This document shows positions 37,420 through 48,300 of a stretch of DNA of 64,000 nt, piece after piece. How positions within the stretch are numbered: position 1 is the first letter of the stretch; every line of letters starts with the position of its first letter. The DNA lies in contig JAMLJB010000001.1 in assembly GCA_023953835.1 (NCBI GenBank), positions 496,001 to 560,000 on the forward strand. The letters run 5' to 3'. A program made the translations under genes and the position numbers. The notes beneath the pieces were generated by a model that made no database searches, had not been told where the DNA came from, and saw nothing but the letters and a program-made list of their open reading frames with translations. This DNA comes from Rhizobiaceae bacterium. GTDB lineage: Bacteria > Pseudomonadota > Alphaproteobacteria > Rhizobiales > Rhizobiaceae.

Positions 37420-38607
37420 TCAGCTCCAGCCGCCATTCCTTGTGCGGTAGAAGATGTGCAGGCCGATCCTTGTCATCTTCTTCATGTAGCGCGCCCAGCC
37501 GGGGCTCACATATTGCGCATAATAGTGCGTGGAGGACCCGACCTCGGGAATGAATATCCTGCCCGCCGTCACCGCGAGCGCAACGGCCTCGGCCTTCCTG
37601 TAGTTGGCGGGGCTGGCCACAACGTCCTTGCGCCCGTCGCATGCAAAGGAGAACTGGCAGGCATTGCGCCAGTTGCGGTTCTGGTAAACCACGTCGCAGA
37701 TCGAGCCAGGATAGGCCGGATTTCGGACGCGGTTCAGCACAACCTGCGCGACCGCTGCCTGACCGCGCATCGATTCGCCGCGCGCCTCGAAATAGACGGC
37801 GTTGGCGAGGCATTTCTGCTCCTTGCCGGAAAACACCGAGGCCGGAAGCGGCTGCTGAAGCCATGCGTGGTCGCCCTTACCTGCCGGAGGGATGAAACGC
37901 CCCTCGGCGGGGTCCTCGTTGAGCAGGCTTTCGAAGGGCGACGCCTTCGCATAGTCGGGCGCGCTCGCGGCATAGGCGGTGGCCAGCACGTCCGGCTTGT
38001 CGTTGTTCACAAGGCTCGCCAGATAGCTCGGTACGCCGGAATTTTTCGCGCTGTCGTCGCGGATGTAGAAGGAGGACGCGATCTGCACCTCCTTGCCCTT
38101 GATGGGGGGAATCGCGAAAGTCAGCTTTTCCTTCGTCTCGCGCGTCGGGCGCAGCATTGACGTACGCTCGAAGATCGAGCCGGCGGAGAAGGCTTTCGGC
38201 GGCGCAACGCGCTCGATCCCGATGATGCGGCCCTGCTTTTCCGCGCTGTTGACGCGCGATTCATCGGGTGTCGCGGCGCGCCCCTTGCTGCGGAAGGCGA
38301 CCTTGCCCAGGCCCCGCGCATTCACGCCCGCGCCGGACAGCAGCCCCGAATCTCCAAACGGCATTTCAGCCTGATGCACCGATCCCGCCGCGGCCTTTTC
38401 GACATAGCCGGTCCAGCCGCTCGCGCCGGAATCCTCGCCGGAGATCAGCCCGGCAATGTCCTGCCGCCCGCCGACGGTCGGGAACGCCAGCAGCAGTGCA
38501 ACGCCAAGGATCGCGGAAGCCTTGAGCGACGGGCAGCGCTTCAGGGCAGACGCGCCGGACCGCAACACAGAATCGATACGCCAACGCAACCGACCAACCC
38601 TCGCCAC
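37420..38607 (-). CDS. SleB-type cell wall hydrolase
   Basis: A 395-residue envelope protein. A hydrophobic segment near residues 28-46 (ASAILGVALLLAFP) anchors or exports it, a long region of low conservation follows, and the C-terminal 120 residues form a Hydrolase_2/SleB domain with KCLANAVYFEARGESMRGQAAV (catalytic Glu in EARGE) and SSTHYYAQYVSPGWARYM. SleB-type enzymes are lytic transglycosylases or amidases acting on peptidoglycan. In alphaproteobacteria they probably work in wall remodelling; spores are not involved. Confidence 0.85.
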   Translation of the reverse strand: MARVGRLRWRIDSVLRSGASALKRCPSLKASAILGVALLLAFPTVGGRQDIAGLISGEDSGASGWTGYVEKAAAGSVHQAEMPFGDSGLLSGAGVNARGLGKVAFRSKGRAATPDESRVNSAEKQGRIIGIERVAPPKAFSAGSIFERTSMLRPTRETKEKLTFAIPPIKGKEVQIASSFYIRDDSAKNSGVPSYLASLVNNDKPDVLATAYAASAPDYAKASPFESLLNEDPAEGRFIPPAGKGDHAWLQQPLPASVFSGKEQKCLANAVYFEARGESMRGQAAVAQVVLNRVRNPAYPGSICDVVYQNRNWRNACQFSFACDGRKDVVASPANYRKAEAVALAVTAGRIFIPEVGSSTHYYAQYVSPGWARYMKKMTRIGLHIFYRTRNGGWS

Positions 38608-38665
38608 ACGCTAAAATTGTATGGTTCCGGAAAGTGAAGCATTAACCTTGATGGGGAGTTAACGA

Positions 38666-40084
38666 TCAGCGCTTCTTCGACCTGTCCGCGAAGGGATTGT
38701 CGGAAGCGCGCAACGCGACGCGAATGGGCACGCCGGGCATGTCGAAGCTCTCGCGCAGGCTGTTCACCAGATAGCGGACATAGGATTGCGGCACGGCGTC
38801 GGGCCTCGACGTGGACAGCACGAAGCCCGGCGGACGGGTCTTGGCCTGCGTGATGTATTTGATCTTCAGCCTGCGGCCCGCGACGGCGGGAGGCGGATGA
38901 TGGGCGAGCACCCCTTCCAGCCAGCGATTGAGACGGCCCGTCGAGACGCGCCGGTTCCACACCTGATGCACCTTCAACACCGCATCCATGAGGCGGTCGA
39001 GCCCGCGTCCCGTTTCGGCGGAAACCGGAATGGCCAGCAGCCCGCGCACCTGCGGCAGCAGGCGCGCCGTCTTTTCATAGAGTTCGGCAAGGGTCTCCTG
39101 CCGGTTCTCGATCAGATCCCATTTTGAAAAAGCGATGACCGGCGCGCGGCCTTCGCGCACGATCAGGTCGGCGATCTGCAGGTCCTGCTTCTCGAACGGA
39201 ATGGTCGCATCGAGAACGATGACGACGACTTCCGCGAAACGGATCGCGCGCAGGCCATCGGATACAGAGAGCTTTTCCAGCTTTTCCTGAACCCTCGCCT
39301 TGCGCCGCATGCCCGCCGTGTCGAACAGCTTCATGCGGCGGCCACGCCACGTCCAGTCCACGGAAATGGAATCCCGCGTGATGCCCGCCTCCGGCCCGGT
39401 CAGCAGCCGCTCCTCGCCGATCAAGGCGTTGATAAGCGTGGATTTTCCCGCATTCGGGCGGCCCACGACAGCGATGCGCAGCGGCTTGCTGTCGTCATAG
39501 GCAGGTTCCTCGTCGGCGTCGGTGACATCCTCGCCGATCAGCGGTTCCTGCTCCGCATCCTCTTCCTCGTCGTCCTCGAATGCGCGCTCCTCGCCCACGG
39601 CGGCGATGACGGCGTCGCGCAGGTCGGGCATGCCCTGACCGTGCTCGGCGGAAATCGGCACCGGCTCGCCGAGCCCCAGTTCGAACGCTTCCAGAAAGCC
39701 CGCGTCGGAGCCGCGCGACTCGGCCTTGTTCGCGACCAGCACGACGGGCTTGCCGGCGCGCCGCACGATGTCGGCGAAGGTGCGGTCGTCGGGCAGGATA
39801 CCGGCCTTGGCGTCGATGACGAAGAAGATCAGGTCGGCTTCGCGAATGGCGATCTCGGTCTGCTGGCGCATCCGCCCTTGCAGGGTCGCGGCGGCGGCAT
39901 CTTCGAAGCCTGCCGTGTCCACCACGTCGAAATAAAGATCGTAGAGCCTCGCGGGATGAATGCGCCGGTCGCGCGTCACGCCCGGCGTGTCGTCCACAAG
40001 CGCCAGCTTGCGCCCTGCCAGCCTATTGAAAAGCGTCGATTTTCCGACGTTTGGCCGGCCTATGATGGCGATGGTGAGTGCCAT
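38666..40084 (-). CDS. der: ribosome biogenesis GTPase Der
   Basis: Der (EngA) has two consecutive GTPase domains and assists 50S subunit maturation. The 472-residue protein shows [12 protein letters not shown] at residues 8-19 with DTPG and NKAES in the first domain, and [12 protein letters not shown] with DTAG and SKWD in the second, then a C-terminal KH-like domain ([20 protein letters not shown]). An acidic linker ([11 protein letters not shown]) joins the domains. It is 9 bases after the YfgM-like gene, a common pairing. Confidence 0.97.
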   Translation of the reverse strand: MALTIAIIGRPNVGKSTLFNRLAGRKLALVDDTPGVTRDRRIHPARLYDLYFDVVDTAGFEDAAAATLQGRMRQQTEIAIREADLIFFVIDAKAGILPDDRTFADIVRRAGKPVVLVANKAESRGSDAGFLEAFELGLGEPVPISAEHGQGMPDLRDAVIAAVGEERAFEDDEEEDAEQEPLIGEDVTDADEEPAYDDSKPLRIAVVGRPNAGKSTLINALIGEERLLTGPEAGITRDSISVDWTWRGRRMKLFDTAGMRRKARVQEKLEKLSVSDGLRAIRFAEVVVIVLDATIPFEKQDLQIADLIVREGRAPVIAFSKWDLIENRQETLAELYEKTARLLPQVRGLLAIPVSAETGRGLDRLMDAVLKVHQVWNRRVSTGRLNRWLEGVLAHHPPPAVAGRRLKIKYITQAKTRPPGFVLSTSRPDAVPQSYVRYLVNSLRESFDMPGVPIRVALRASDNPFADRSKKR

Positions 40085-40093
40085 TGCGCCCGC

Positions 40094-40759
40094 TCACGAC
40101 TTGACGCCGGAACCGCGCAGCAGCTCGATCATCAGATTGGCACGCTGCTGCGCATCCTGCGGCGCGGCATCGTCGTCGGCGATCTGCCTGAACAGCTTCA
40201 TCGCATCCTCGCCCTTGCCTGCCTTCCATGCGGAAAGGGCGAGCGCCTCGCGTGCGGCGGCGCGCATCGGATTGGTGTCAACCGCAAGTTGCTCGACACG
40301 GTCGGCGACCTCATTATAGGCGCCGCTGTCGACCAGAATATAGGCCGCGCGTATACGCGCGATGTCGCGCAGGGATGCGTCGATCGAGCGGTCGGCGGCC
40401 ACGGCGTCGAAACCTGCGACCGCGCCTTTCGCATCGCCCTTTTCAGACAGCACCGTCGCTGCGCGCATGCGCGCCAGCACCGGATAGGCGCCGTGACTTT
40501 CGTCCTCGATCTTCTTGAATGCGGCCAGCGCCTCGTCGCTCTTGCCGTCGCGCGCAAGTTGCAGTGCCTGCGCAAATGCATCGCCGGCGCTTCCTGAGCG
40601 GGCCTCGCGCCAGTATTCATAGCCGACGAAGCCGGCAGTGCCGAGCACGACCGCAACCGCCAGCCCGATGATCAGCGCACCATAGCGGTCCCAGAGAGCC
40701 TTCGCCTTGTCCTGGCGAATCTCTTCCTGAACCTCGCGAAAGAAACTGTCGTCCGTCAT
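40094..40759 (-). CDS. YfgM-like membrane-anchored TPR protein
   Basis: A 221-residue protein with a single membrane segment (YGALIIGLAVAVVLGTAGFV, about residues 27-46) followed by a periplasmic region of TPR-like helices (DAFAQALQLARDGKSDEALA and similar). It resembles YfgM of E. coli, which works with SecYEG and periplasmic chaperones. The E. coli genes also lie next to der, as here. ATG 40759 preferred over the TTG before it. Confidence 0.82.
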   Translation of the reverse strand: MTDDSFFREVQEEIRQDKAKALWDRYGALIIGLAVAVVLGTAGFVGYEYWREARSGSAGDAFAQALQLARDGKSDEALAAFKKIEDESHGAYPVLARMRAATVLSEKGDAKGAVAGFDAVAADRSIDASLRDIARIRAAYILVDSGAYNEVADRVEQLAVDTNPMRAAAREALALSAWKAGKGEDAMKLFRQIADDDAAPQDAQQRANLMIELLRGSGVKS

Positions 40760-40944
40760 CAAACAGGTCCGAGCGCCCCAATCGGGGCTGTTGCGCGCCT
40801 TTTAGCGAATATTCGCGTCGAGGGAAGGGGGAAAGGTGAATGTCGATCGCAGCAAAGCGGATTCGACCCGCATCGCGCCACAATTGCGCGGCAGTTTTCC
40901 CACTTTCAACCCGCTGTTCACTTTCCCTCGTGCATTGAGTGACC

Positions 40945-41940
40945 ATGTTGCGTCTGTGTGTTTCCGTGCTTGCCCTTGCCTGTCTTGCAGCCCTTCCCGC
41001 AAAGGCCGATCCTCCCACAGCCGGTCATCGCCCTATGCAGGCACTCATCATCTCCTTCGACGGCGCGCATGACCTCGACCAGTGGCGGCGCAGCCGCGCG
41101 CTGGCAAAGCGCACCGGCGCGCATTTCACCTATTTCCTGTCCTGCGTGTTCCTGCTGTCGCCGGACACGAAATCGGCCTACCAGCCGCCCCGGATGAAGG
41201 CGGGGCGCTCCAATGTCGGCTTCGCGCACTCGCGCGGCGAGGTGGAGCAGCGCCTCTACCAGATCAGGCTGGCCGCCGCCGAAGGCCACGAACTCGCCAG
41301 CCATGTGTGCGGCCATTTCGACGGAGGGAAATGGACCGCGCAGGACTGGTCGCAGGAGATCGACTCCTTTTCGGACATCCTGCGCAACGCCTATGCGATC
41401 AACGGCATATCGCCCGAGCCGGAAGGCTGGAAGGCGATCGCAAACGGAGTCGAGGGCATGCGCGCGCCCTATCTCTCCACCGCGCCGGGCTTGCAGAAGG
41501 CGATGGCCGGTGCGGGACTGGCCTATGATGCAAGCGGCGTTTCCCGTGGTCCCGTTCGTCCCGACCTGTCCGGTCCGGTCGCGCATTTTGCGCTGCCGCA
41601 GATCGCGGAAGGGCCGAACGGCAGGCGCGTCATCGGCATGGACTACAATCTTTATGTGCGGCAATCCGGCGGCAAGGAAAACCCGGCCCGCGCAAAGGAA
41701 TTCGAGCAGCGCAGCTATGACGCGTTTCGCGCCGCCTTCGATAAGGAATATGCGGGCGGGCGCGCCCCGCTCCAGCTCGGGTTCCATTTCGTGCTGATGA
41801 ACGGCGGGGCCTATTGGCGTGCGATGGAGCGGCTCGCGGAAGAGGTCTGCGGCAGGCCGGACGTCGCCTGCATCAGCTATCGCGACTATCTGGCGCGCAC
41901 CGGGTTCTCGCTCAGGCGCGCGCCCGACAGCCAGGGTTAG
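40945..41940 (+). CDS. secreted polysaccharide deacetylase-like protein
   Basis: A 331-residue exported protein with a signal peptide (residues 1-21, LRLCVSVLALACLAALPA) and a NodB-like fold. Motif 1 reads LIISFDGAHD, keeping the first Asp but altering the usual TFDDG, and motif 2 reads ELASHVCGHFDGG, supplying two histidines. CE4 enzymes remove acetyl groups from peptidoglycan, chitin or other glycans; the variant motifs leave activity and substrate open. ATG 40945 or GTG 40939 could start it. Divergent from the YfgM-like gene and convergent with bacA. Confidence 0.75.
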   Translation: MLRLCVSVLALACLAALPAKADPPTAGHRPMQALIISFDGAHDLDQWRRSRALAKRTGAHFTYFLSCVFLLSPDTKSAYQPPRMKAGRSNVGFAHSRGEVEQRLYQIRLAAAEGHELASHVCGHFDGGKWTAQDWSQEIDSFSDILRNAYAINGISPEPEGWKAIANGVEGMRAPYLSTAPGLQKAMAGAGLAYDASGVSRGPVRPDLSGPVAHFALPQIAEGPNGRRVIGMDYNLYVRQSGGKENPARAKEFEQRSYDAFRAAFDKEYAGGRAPLQLGFHFVLMNGGAYWRAMERLAEEVCGRPDVACISYRDYLARTGFSLRRAPDSQG

Positions 41941-41950
41941 TGACGATCAC

Positions 41951-43213
41951 TCAGGCGGGCGCGTCGCCGGTAGCCTCGTGTTCGAGGTAGCGCCTGTCGA
42001 TGTCCGGCAGCGGCCCGCCGTCCAGCGTGGCTTCGAACGCGCGCAGGCGCTTGTAGATCGACAGCAGCTCCACGATCGTCGGCCAAGCGTTGACCAGATA
42101 TTGGAACGAGCTGGAGACCTGATTGAAGGCTGTTGCGATCTGCTGCCAGATACCGAGCGTGATCTTGCCCGCCGCGATGGTGGGGATCAGGATCAGGCTC
42201 GAAAAGATCGCGTCCGCCTGTCCGAAGCCCGAGCGGAAGATGTTGAAATAGGCGTAGTGGAAATAGAGGCGGAAATAGTTGCGCCGCACATTGTCGAACA
42301 GTTCGCGCATGGTCGGCGGCTGCGCGCGGCTCGCATCATCCTCGCCATAAACCAGTTCCTTGCGGTAGGCGGCCTCGACGCGCTGGTTCCTGAACTCCAG
42401 GCCGGGAAGCTTGATGCCGACCAGCGCCAGCAGGCCGGTGCCGAACACCGCCCAGACGAGCGCGGCGACGACGAGCGAATAGGGAATGGCGCCGACGAAG
42501 GGCAGTTCGGTGATGTGGTTCGAAAGCTGCGCCAGAACGGGAAGGAAGGCTATCAGCGTCAGGATCGCATCCGCGAAGGCGACGCCGAGCCCTTCCATCG
42601 TGGTGGAGAAGCGCATCGTATCTTCCTGCACGCGCTGTGAAGCGCCCTCGATGTGGCGCAGGCGCGGCCAGTGCGACATGTAGAAATCGTTCATCGCCGT
42701 GCGCCAGCGGAAAATATAGTGACTGACGAAAAAGCGCGTCAGCACGAAGTTCGTCACGAACATGGCGCCGATCCACGCATAGATCCAGAACATGTCGTAG
42801 AGCTGTCCGGCGGTGACGGACGGGGGCGGGGTGAGTGCTTTCTGGAAGAGGTCGAAGAACGGCCCGCGCCAATTGTTCAGCGCGACATAGATTTCAACCG
42901 AAATATAGGTCGAAAACAGGATCAGCGCGGAACCGAGTATCGACCAGTTCTGCCAGGGATGCGGCGAATAGATGCGCCAGAACAGGTAGAAAGCGCCAAG
43001 AAAGACGAGGAAATAAACATAGAACCACAGGAATGGCGGCGAGATGAAAACGGCAATGCCAAGGATCGGCGGCTGTCCCGCCGGATGCGGCGGCAATCCG
43101 AGGACCGCCCCGAGGTCGCGCCCTCCGAAGAACCAGAGCAGGACGCCCACAAGGGCCCAGACGGCTGCGGAAATGAAGAACAGCTTCGGCTTCGGGAAAA
43201 AGGATACGAACAA
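41951..43213 (-). CDS. bacA: peptide antibiotic transporter SbmA/BacA
   Basis: A 420-residue inner-membrane protein of the SbmA/BacA family, which imports proline-rich and other peptides using the proton gradient. In Sinorhizobium and Brucella it is needed for long-term intracellular life and for very-long-chain fatty-acid modification of lipid A. It has about seven membrane segments, and the conserved [25 protein letters not shown] stretch spans residues 166-190, with [10 protein letters not shown] soon after. Length fits the family. No ABC ATPase domain is fused, so it is the SbmA rather than the BclA type. Confidence 0.93.
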   Translation of the reverse strand: MFVSFFPKPKLFFISAAVWALVGVLLWFFGGRDLGAVLGLPPHPAGQPPILGIAVFISPPFLWFYVYFLVFLGAFYLFWRIYSPHPWQNWSILGSALILFSTYISVEIYVALNNWRGPFFDLFQKALTPPPSVTAGQLYDMFWIYAWIGAMFVTNFVLTRFFVSHYIFRWRTAMNDFYMSHWPRLRHIEGASQRVQEDTMRFSTTMEGLGVAFADAILTLIAFLPVLAQLSNHITELPFVGAIPYSLVVAALVWAVFGTGLLALVGIKLPGLEFRNQRVEAAYRKELVYGEDDASRAQPPTMRELFDNVRRNYFRLYFHYAYFNIFRSGFGQADAIFSSLILIPTIAAGKITLGIWQQIATAFNQVSSSFQYLVNAWPTIVELLSIYKRLRAFEATLDGGPLPDIDRRYLEHEATGDAPA

Positions 43214-43323
43214 TTCGGCGCTTCCTTATGGAAAAATCGACGGCATAAAGTCACAGATTTTGCGGCAAAGGAATGGTTTTGGCTGCTTTGAACGGATTAC
43301 ATTTCTGTCAGGAATTGCACTGT

Positions 43324-44475
43324 TCACCTTCGCGCGGGCCAGACAATTGCCGCCGCGACAAGCAGAACCAGCGCAGCGAGCATCGAAGGCGCGAAGAAGC
43401 TGCCGGTCCTGTGCGCAAGCGCGCCGGCGGCGAGCGGGCCCAGTATCTGGCCCACGCCGAAAGAGGCGGTCATCAGCGCAAAGGCGCGGCGCGGCGATTG
43501 CGGGGCGCGCATGCGCGCGGCCTGAATGCCGAAAGCGGTGATTGCCACGAAGGTCCCGCCGAGCAGTGCGCCACCGATCAACGGCCCGATCCAGCCTCCG
43601 AAGGCAACGCTTGCCGCGACTCCGACGGCTTCCAGCAGACAGCCCGCAATGTAGACCGCGACCGCTCCCCTGCGACGGGCAAGCTTTTCCCACAGATGCA
43701 CGGAAGGGATGATCGACAGGCCGGTGATCAGCCATACGACCGACTCGAACAGTCGTCCGCCATCTCCCTGCCTGACGATTGTCACCAGGAAGGTCGCGGT
43801 GACGACGTAGCCAAAGCCGAACAGCCCGTAGGAAAGGATGAGCCGGACCAGCACCGGATCGCGCGGCAGACGCGGCTCGACGCTTCCGCCGTTGTGCGAG
43901 ACGGGACCCTCGCGGACGATATAGGCAACCACAGCGAGGCCGATGGCAGACAGGATCGCGGCGCTGTACCAACCGCCCTGCCAGTGCGCGCCCCCGGCGA
44001 TGAGCGCACCCATCACCAGCGAGGATGCCACGATCCCGATGCCGACGCCCCCGAAATGCACGGATTGCAGTTGACTGCGGCCCGCAGCCGCGAAGTGGCT
44101 GAACACAATGGCGGACAGGAACACCATCACGAAAGCGCTGGCGACGCCCGCCAGGAACCGGATCGCCAGAAAGGCCGTGAGATTCTCCGTCAACCCCATC
44201 GCGGCGGCAAGCAAGACCGTGGAGACGAGACCGCCAAGCATGAGCATGCGTTCGCGCCCCGCGCCCCACGCACCCGCAGCCGCAAAGGCCCCCACAAGGT
44301 AACCAAGGTAGTTGGCCGATGCGATCCATCCCGCATCGGTGGTCGACAGGCCCAGTTCCTCCATCATGGAGGGCAGAATCGGCGTGAACACGAATCGGCC
44401 GATGCCCATCGCCACCGCCATCCCGGCCATTCCGGCAACCGCATAGCGCATGGGTGTCGTCAGGTTCAGCGTCAT
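43324..44475 (-). CDS. YbfB/YjiJ-like MFS transporter
   Basis: A 383-residue major facilitator with about twelve hydrophobic segments. The N-terminal YAVAGMAGMAVAMGIGRFVFTP is typical of the YbfB/YjiJ subfamily, and LARRRGAVAVYIAGC corresponds to a cytoplasmic-loop region near the middle. Substrates of this subfamily are unknown. It lies between bacA and the candidate small RNA, transcribed leftward, with 110 bases separating it from bacA. Confidence 0.85.
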   Translation of the reverse strand: MTLNLTTPMRYAVAGMAGMAVAMGIGRFVFTPILPSMMEELGLSTTDAGWIASANYLGYLVGAFAAAGAWGAGRERMLMLGGLVSTVLLAAAMGLTENLTAFLAIRFLAGVASAFVMVFLSAIVFSHFAAAGRSQLQSVHFGGVGIGIVASSLVMGALIAGGAHWQGGWYSAAILSAIGLAVVAYIVREGPVSHNGGSVEPRLPRDPVLVRLILSYGLFGFGYVVTATFLVTIVRQGDGGRLFESVVWLITGLSIIPSVHLWEKLARRRGAVAVYIAGCLLEAVGVAASVAFGGWIGPLIGGALLGGTFVAITAFGIQAARMRAPQSPRRAFALMTASFGVGQILGPLAAGALAHRTGSFFAPSMLAALVLLVAAAIVWPARR

Positions 44476-44555
44476 TCAGGATCGCCTATGCGGTCTGGAG
44501 AAACAGCGCAACCGCGCGCATTTCCAAAACGCTGGGCCAGCCACAAAATTAAGAA

Positions 44556-44583
44556 TTGGCACTAGCAACCGTCTACATATAAT
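44556..44583 (+). promoter_or_regulatory. predicted sigma-70 promoter of the candidate small RNA
   Basis: TTGGCA (44556-44561) and TATAAT (44578-44583) are separated by 16 bases, giving a near-consensus promoter. Transcription would start about 44590. No protein gene follows on this strand before a terminator. Confidence 0.65.
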
Positions 44584-44589
44584 GATATA

Positions 44590-44667
44590 TGCCTTGCATA
44601 CGCTTGCCCCCCAAGCCCCAAGCCCGCAAGCGAAGGCCCGTTCCAACGGAACGGGCCATTTTCTTTT
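44590..44667 (+). ncRNA. candidate small RNA with C-rich loop and intrinsic terminator
   Basis: A roughly 78-nt transcription unit is bounded by a near-consensus promoter upstream and a strong terminator. The first hairpin has a 7-bp stem (CGCTTGC at 44601-44607 with GCAAGCG at 44626-44632) and an 18-base loop made of C-runs with CCAAGCCC repeated twice. The terminator is GGCCCGTTCC (44635-44644) paired with GGAACGGGCC (44648-44657), then ATTTTCTTTT. C-rich loops of this kind in alphaproteobacterial regulatory RNAs often pair with G-rich ribosome-binding sites. No reading frame of note lies inside. It ends 3 bases from the stop of the opposite-strand PycTM-like gene. Confidence 0.6.
44635..44667 (+). 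terminator. intrinsic terminator of the candidate small RNA
   Basis: A perfect 10-bp GC-rich stem with a three-base loop (AAC) is followed by ATTTTCTTTT. The T-tract is on the plus strand, so it ends rightward transcription and not the leftward gene beside it. Confidence 0.85.
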
Positions 44668-44669
44668 GA

Positions 44670-45239
44670 TCACCGCCCCACAAGGGATGACGTAGCGCCG
44701 ACCTGCCAGATTAGCAGCAGGACATATCCCACGATGCTGACCATCAGGCCCCGGAACGCGATCCAGACATATCGGTATTTTGTCCGGGCAATGATCGCCA
44801 GCGTATCGGCATTGGCGAGATACTGGTCGAACAGGTAAGCCTCGTTCCTGCCCTTCTGCGCGTCGGCCAAACCAGTCCGGTTGGCGGGCCAGCCTGCCCA
44901 GTAAAGCGATGTCGAGGTTTTCACATGCCTCGGCAGGACGACCATGATCGCCGCGATCACCGAGACCAGCACCGCGACCGCCATGAAGCCCGACAGGATG
45001 ATCGCGATGGGCTCGCCGGACTGATATCGCGCGAGACTGAAAACCTGCTTCCCCTCCGTCGAACTTATCAGGAACGCGATCATGAAGGTGAAGATGAACG
45101 CTGCCTTCTGGTCCGCCGTCCCAATCTGATCGTAGAATATATCGTTCACCTTTATTAGATGTTTCAAATATTCCTGATCGAGAGTGGAAAGCTTCCCGTC
45201 GCCCTCTGCGTCCGTCCCGGCATTTTCCAGCTTTTCCAT
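44670..45239 (-). CDS. three-TM protein resembling the Pycsar effector domain (PycTM/DUF5706)
   Basis: A 189-residue membrane protein. A hydrophilic N-terminal helix (LDQEYLKHLIKVNDIFYDQI, residues 20-39) leads into DQKAAFIFTFMIAFL, like the D-x-K-A membrane entry of PycTM proteins. A second membrane segment spans about 79-102 and ends VVLPRHV. A cytoplasmic loop has NEAYLFDQYLANADTLAII, then TKYRYVWIAFRG enters the third segment (159-180). Related proteins are membrane effectors opened by cyclic nucleotides in phage defence. Family membership is by pattern only. ATG 45239 is the first good start; composition is less GC-rich than neighbours. Divergent from the FecR/cyclase genes. Confidence 0.6.
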   Translation of the reverse strand: MEKLENAGTDAEGDGKLSTLDQEYLKHLIKVNDIFYDQIGTADQKAAFIFTFMIAFLISSTEGKQVFSLARYQSGEPIAIILSGFMAVAVLVSVIAAIMVVLPRHVKTSTSLYWAGWPANRTGLADAQKGRNEAYLFDQYLANADTLAIIARTKYRYVWIAFRGLMVSIVGYVLLLIWQVGATSSLVGR

Positions 45240-45384
45240 AACTATTTCTGTCTCGCGCTGTCGATTTTCTGCAACGAAATATTGGGGATCAATGCACCAA
45301 CATTCTCCAGGCAGCAACGAAAACTTGACAGTCAAAATCCTTTGTATACGTGTGAATTTTCAGGGGATCACAACAGACTGAATA

Positions 45385-48300
45385 ATGCGTGGACTGAGGC
45401 GAGTACTGCTTGCGTTAGCCTTGGGCGGTTGCGCGTGGCCATCCCACGCAGACATACTGCCGCGCAGTCAGCCGGCTGCGGGCACCGTCATTGCGCGCAA
45501 GGTCGGCGAGGAAGTCCGCTTCATCGATATCAGCGGTTGGCGCGGGGTCGATGTCGACCAGGACCTGCTGCCCGGGGACGTGCTGCGCACCAATGCGCTG
45601 GGCAATCTGGCCGTGCTGTTTTCCGACCGCACGCAGGTCAGGCTCGGGCGTAACACGACGCTTGTGGTCAAGCAGATCGGAACGCCTTCCGAAACCCGCT
45701 TCAGCCTTGAATCAGGCACCATCTGGGCGCGGGCCGAGCGCGGCGGACAAGGGCTGACAGTCGAGACGCCCGCGGCGGCAGCAGCGATTCGCGGCACCGA
45801 CTGGACAATGACCGTCGAGGGCGACAAGACTTCGATCATCGTGCTGGAGGGGCTGGTCGAATTCTATAATCCGCAAGGTTCGGTCAATGTCGCCGAAGGC
45901 GAGGCGGCCGTCGCCACCATCGGGCAGAAGCCGTCCAAGGTGGTGATCGTCGATCCCGACGACCGGCAGCAGATGCTCTATTACCTGTCGCTGCGCAATT
46001 CGTTCGGCTGGATGCCGGCCTCTCCGCTTTCATCGCCCGAGATGCGCCGGATGCGCGAGGCCATCGGTGCGAAGCCGCCTGCCTCGCGCAGCGTGGAGGA
46101 TTGGCTGACGCTGGCCGAAGCCTCGCTCAACTATGACGGCAAGGCGGTGGCGCTGGCGGCGGCGGACCATGTGCGGGGAAAGCGCCTGACGCGCGCGCAA
46201 CAGGCGCGTCTCGACCTGATAGATGCGCTCGCCGCCGGGGCGAACCACGATTTCGCGGGCGCCGCGAAACTGTTCCGGCGCGCTGCACCCGCGCTCGATC
46301 CGCGCCGCCGGGCGATTGCGCTCTATGGCGGCTATTTCGCTCGTTCCCTCGCCGAACCCAGCCGCGCCGAGCCGGAGCCGAGCGCGCCGGACAGCGGCCC
46401 CTATGGCGCGCTTGCAAAGGCGTGGACCACCGGCTTCCTCAAGGACATACCGGCGGCAATCGAGATCATCCGGCAAGCAGAGGCGAAATATCCCGACGAT
46501 CCGTCGCTGCCCGCCTACCGGGCGCAGCTCGCGATCCTGATCGACGACCGCAGCCAGGTCGAGGAAGCGATTGCACGGTCGCTTGCCATCGACCCCGACG
46601 ATCCGACGGCGCTTGAGGCGCGATCCTACTACAAGTCCGGCATCCAGAGCGACTTGAAGGGCGCATTGGCGGACATCGAGCGCGCCGCCGCACTTGCTCC
46701 CGGCTCTTCTTCCGCATGGAACGCGATGGGGAATATTCACAGCGCGCGCGGCGGCATGCGGGAGGCCGAAGCCGCCTTCAAACGGGCAATCGAGCTTGAG
46801 CCGATGGACCCCGTTTCCTACGCGAACCTCGCCATCCTCTACCTTGACCAGGATCGCGTGGCGGAAGCGAAAGTACTCATCGACAAGGCACTGGAACTCG
46901 ATCCGGCCTTCGAGGTCGCGCTTACCGCGCGTGGGCGCTACCACCTTCAAACCGGCGAGCTTGAAAAAGGCGTCGATGACCTGCTGGCGGCGTCGACCGT
47001 CAATCCCGCCTATTCGCAGGGCCTGCTCCTGCTTTCCGCCGGCTATTATGAGAGCGGGCAGCGCGAACCCGCCGAACAGGCACTGGAGAATGCCGACCGC
47101 CTCGACCCGAACGATCCGGTGACGGCGGACTACGAAACGGCCATCGCCATCGACGACTACGATTCCGACCGCGCCATCGCCAGCGCGCAGGATGCGTTGC
47201 GCCGCTCGCGGGCGCGCGGCGGCGATTATGCGCCCGTCAGCGCCAACACGGATGCAGGCTCGACACTCAACGAGGCGTTCCGCCTGCAAGGGCTGGACGC
47301 TTGGGGACGTTTCTATTCCGACAGCGCCTTCGATGCGTTTTCCGGCGCGGCCTATGTCGATCAGGCAGTTACAGGCAGCGCCGACCCCTTCACCAGCGAT
47401 ATTACCTATGGCGGAAATGCGGTGGTGCCGACCATCAACGACGCCGGCTTTTCGGCGCTATTCCAGGGACTGATGTTTTCGCCGGAGATGATCTCGGGCC
47501 GCTCGCGCAGCGCCAACCTCATCCGCCGTCCCTTCGTGGAGGGCGCGATAGGCGGTGGCTTCGTCAAGTCCGGCACGGACTGGAAGCCGACCGGCGAGGC
47601 TGAATTGCAGTCGTTTCAGGCGGGGCCGATCCCCTGGAGCTTCTACGGCAATGTGAAGTGGCAGCCCTCGCAGGAATACCGGCAATATCTCGCGCCCGGC
47701 ACCGCCATACCCTACACGGATTTCACGCTGGATTTCGAACCGTTTTCGGGAACGGGTTACATCACGGCGCGGCCAACGCCGAACGACCGGATCGTGACCT
47801 ACATCGACATTCAGGACGTGACCGAAAAGTTCGTCGATTCGCATGTCGACATCGATATACCGACGCTGTTCTACAACGCACTCGACTACAATCGCGATGT
47901 CAGGACCCGCTCGACCACAGGCGCGGTCGGCTGGAGCCACACATTCGGCTACCACAATGTCCTCAACGCCGCCGCTTTCGTGAGCGGGTTCAAGCAGACC
48001 AGCGATTCGCTTGCGGAAAGCTTCATCCTGCCCTTCCTGCCGGGGATCCCGATCACCACCCAGCACGATATCGCGGAAAGCGATGAGACGACTTATCTGG
48101 GCGCCCTCAACCACACGGTCGAAATCGGCGACGTCGTCTGGCGCTACGGCGTGGAGGGCGGGCAGGTCAATCTGGACCAGTCGCTGACCTCGACATTCGG
48201 CTTTCCGCTGGTGGGCGGAAGCGTCACGAGCAGGGCAAGCGCCGAAACCGATGTCACGTTCGGGCGCGTCTATCTCGATGCATCGACGCAGATCACCACC

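Noticed and set aside
45325..45350. TTGACA and TATACG as a promoter for the FecR-barrel gene
   Set aside because: The spacing is only 14 bases, too short for a sigma-70 promoter.
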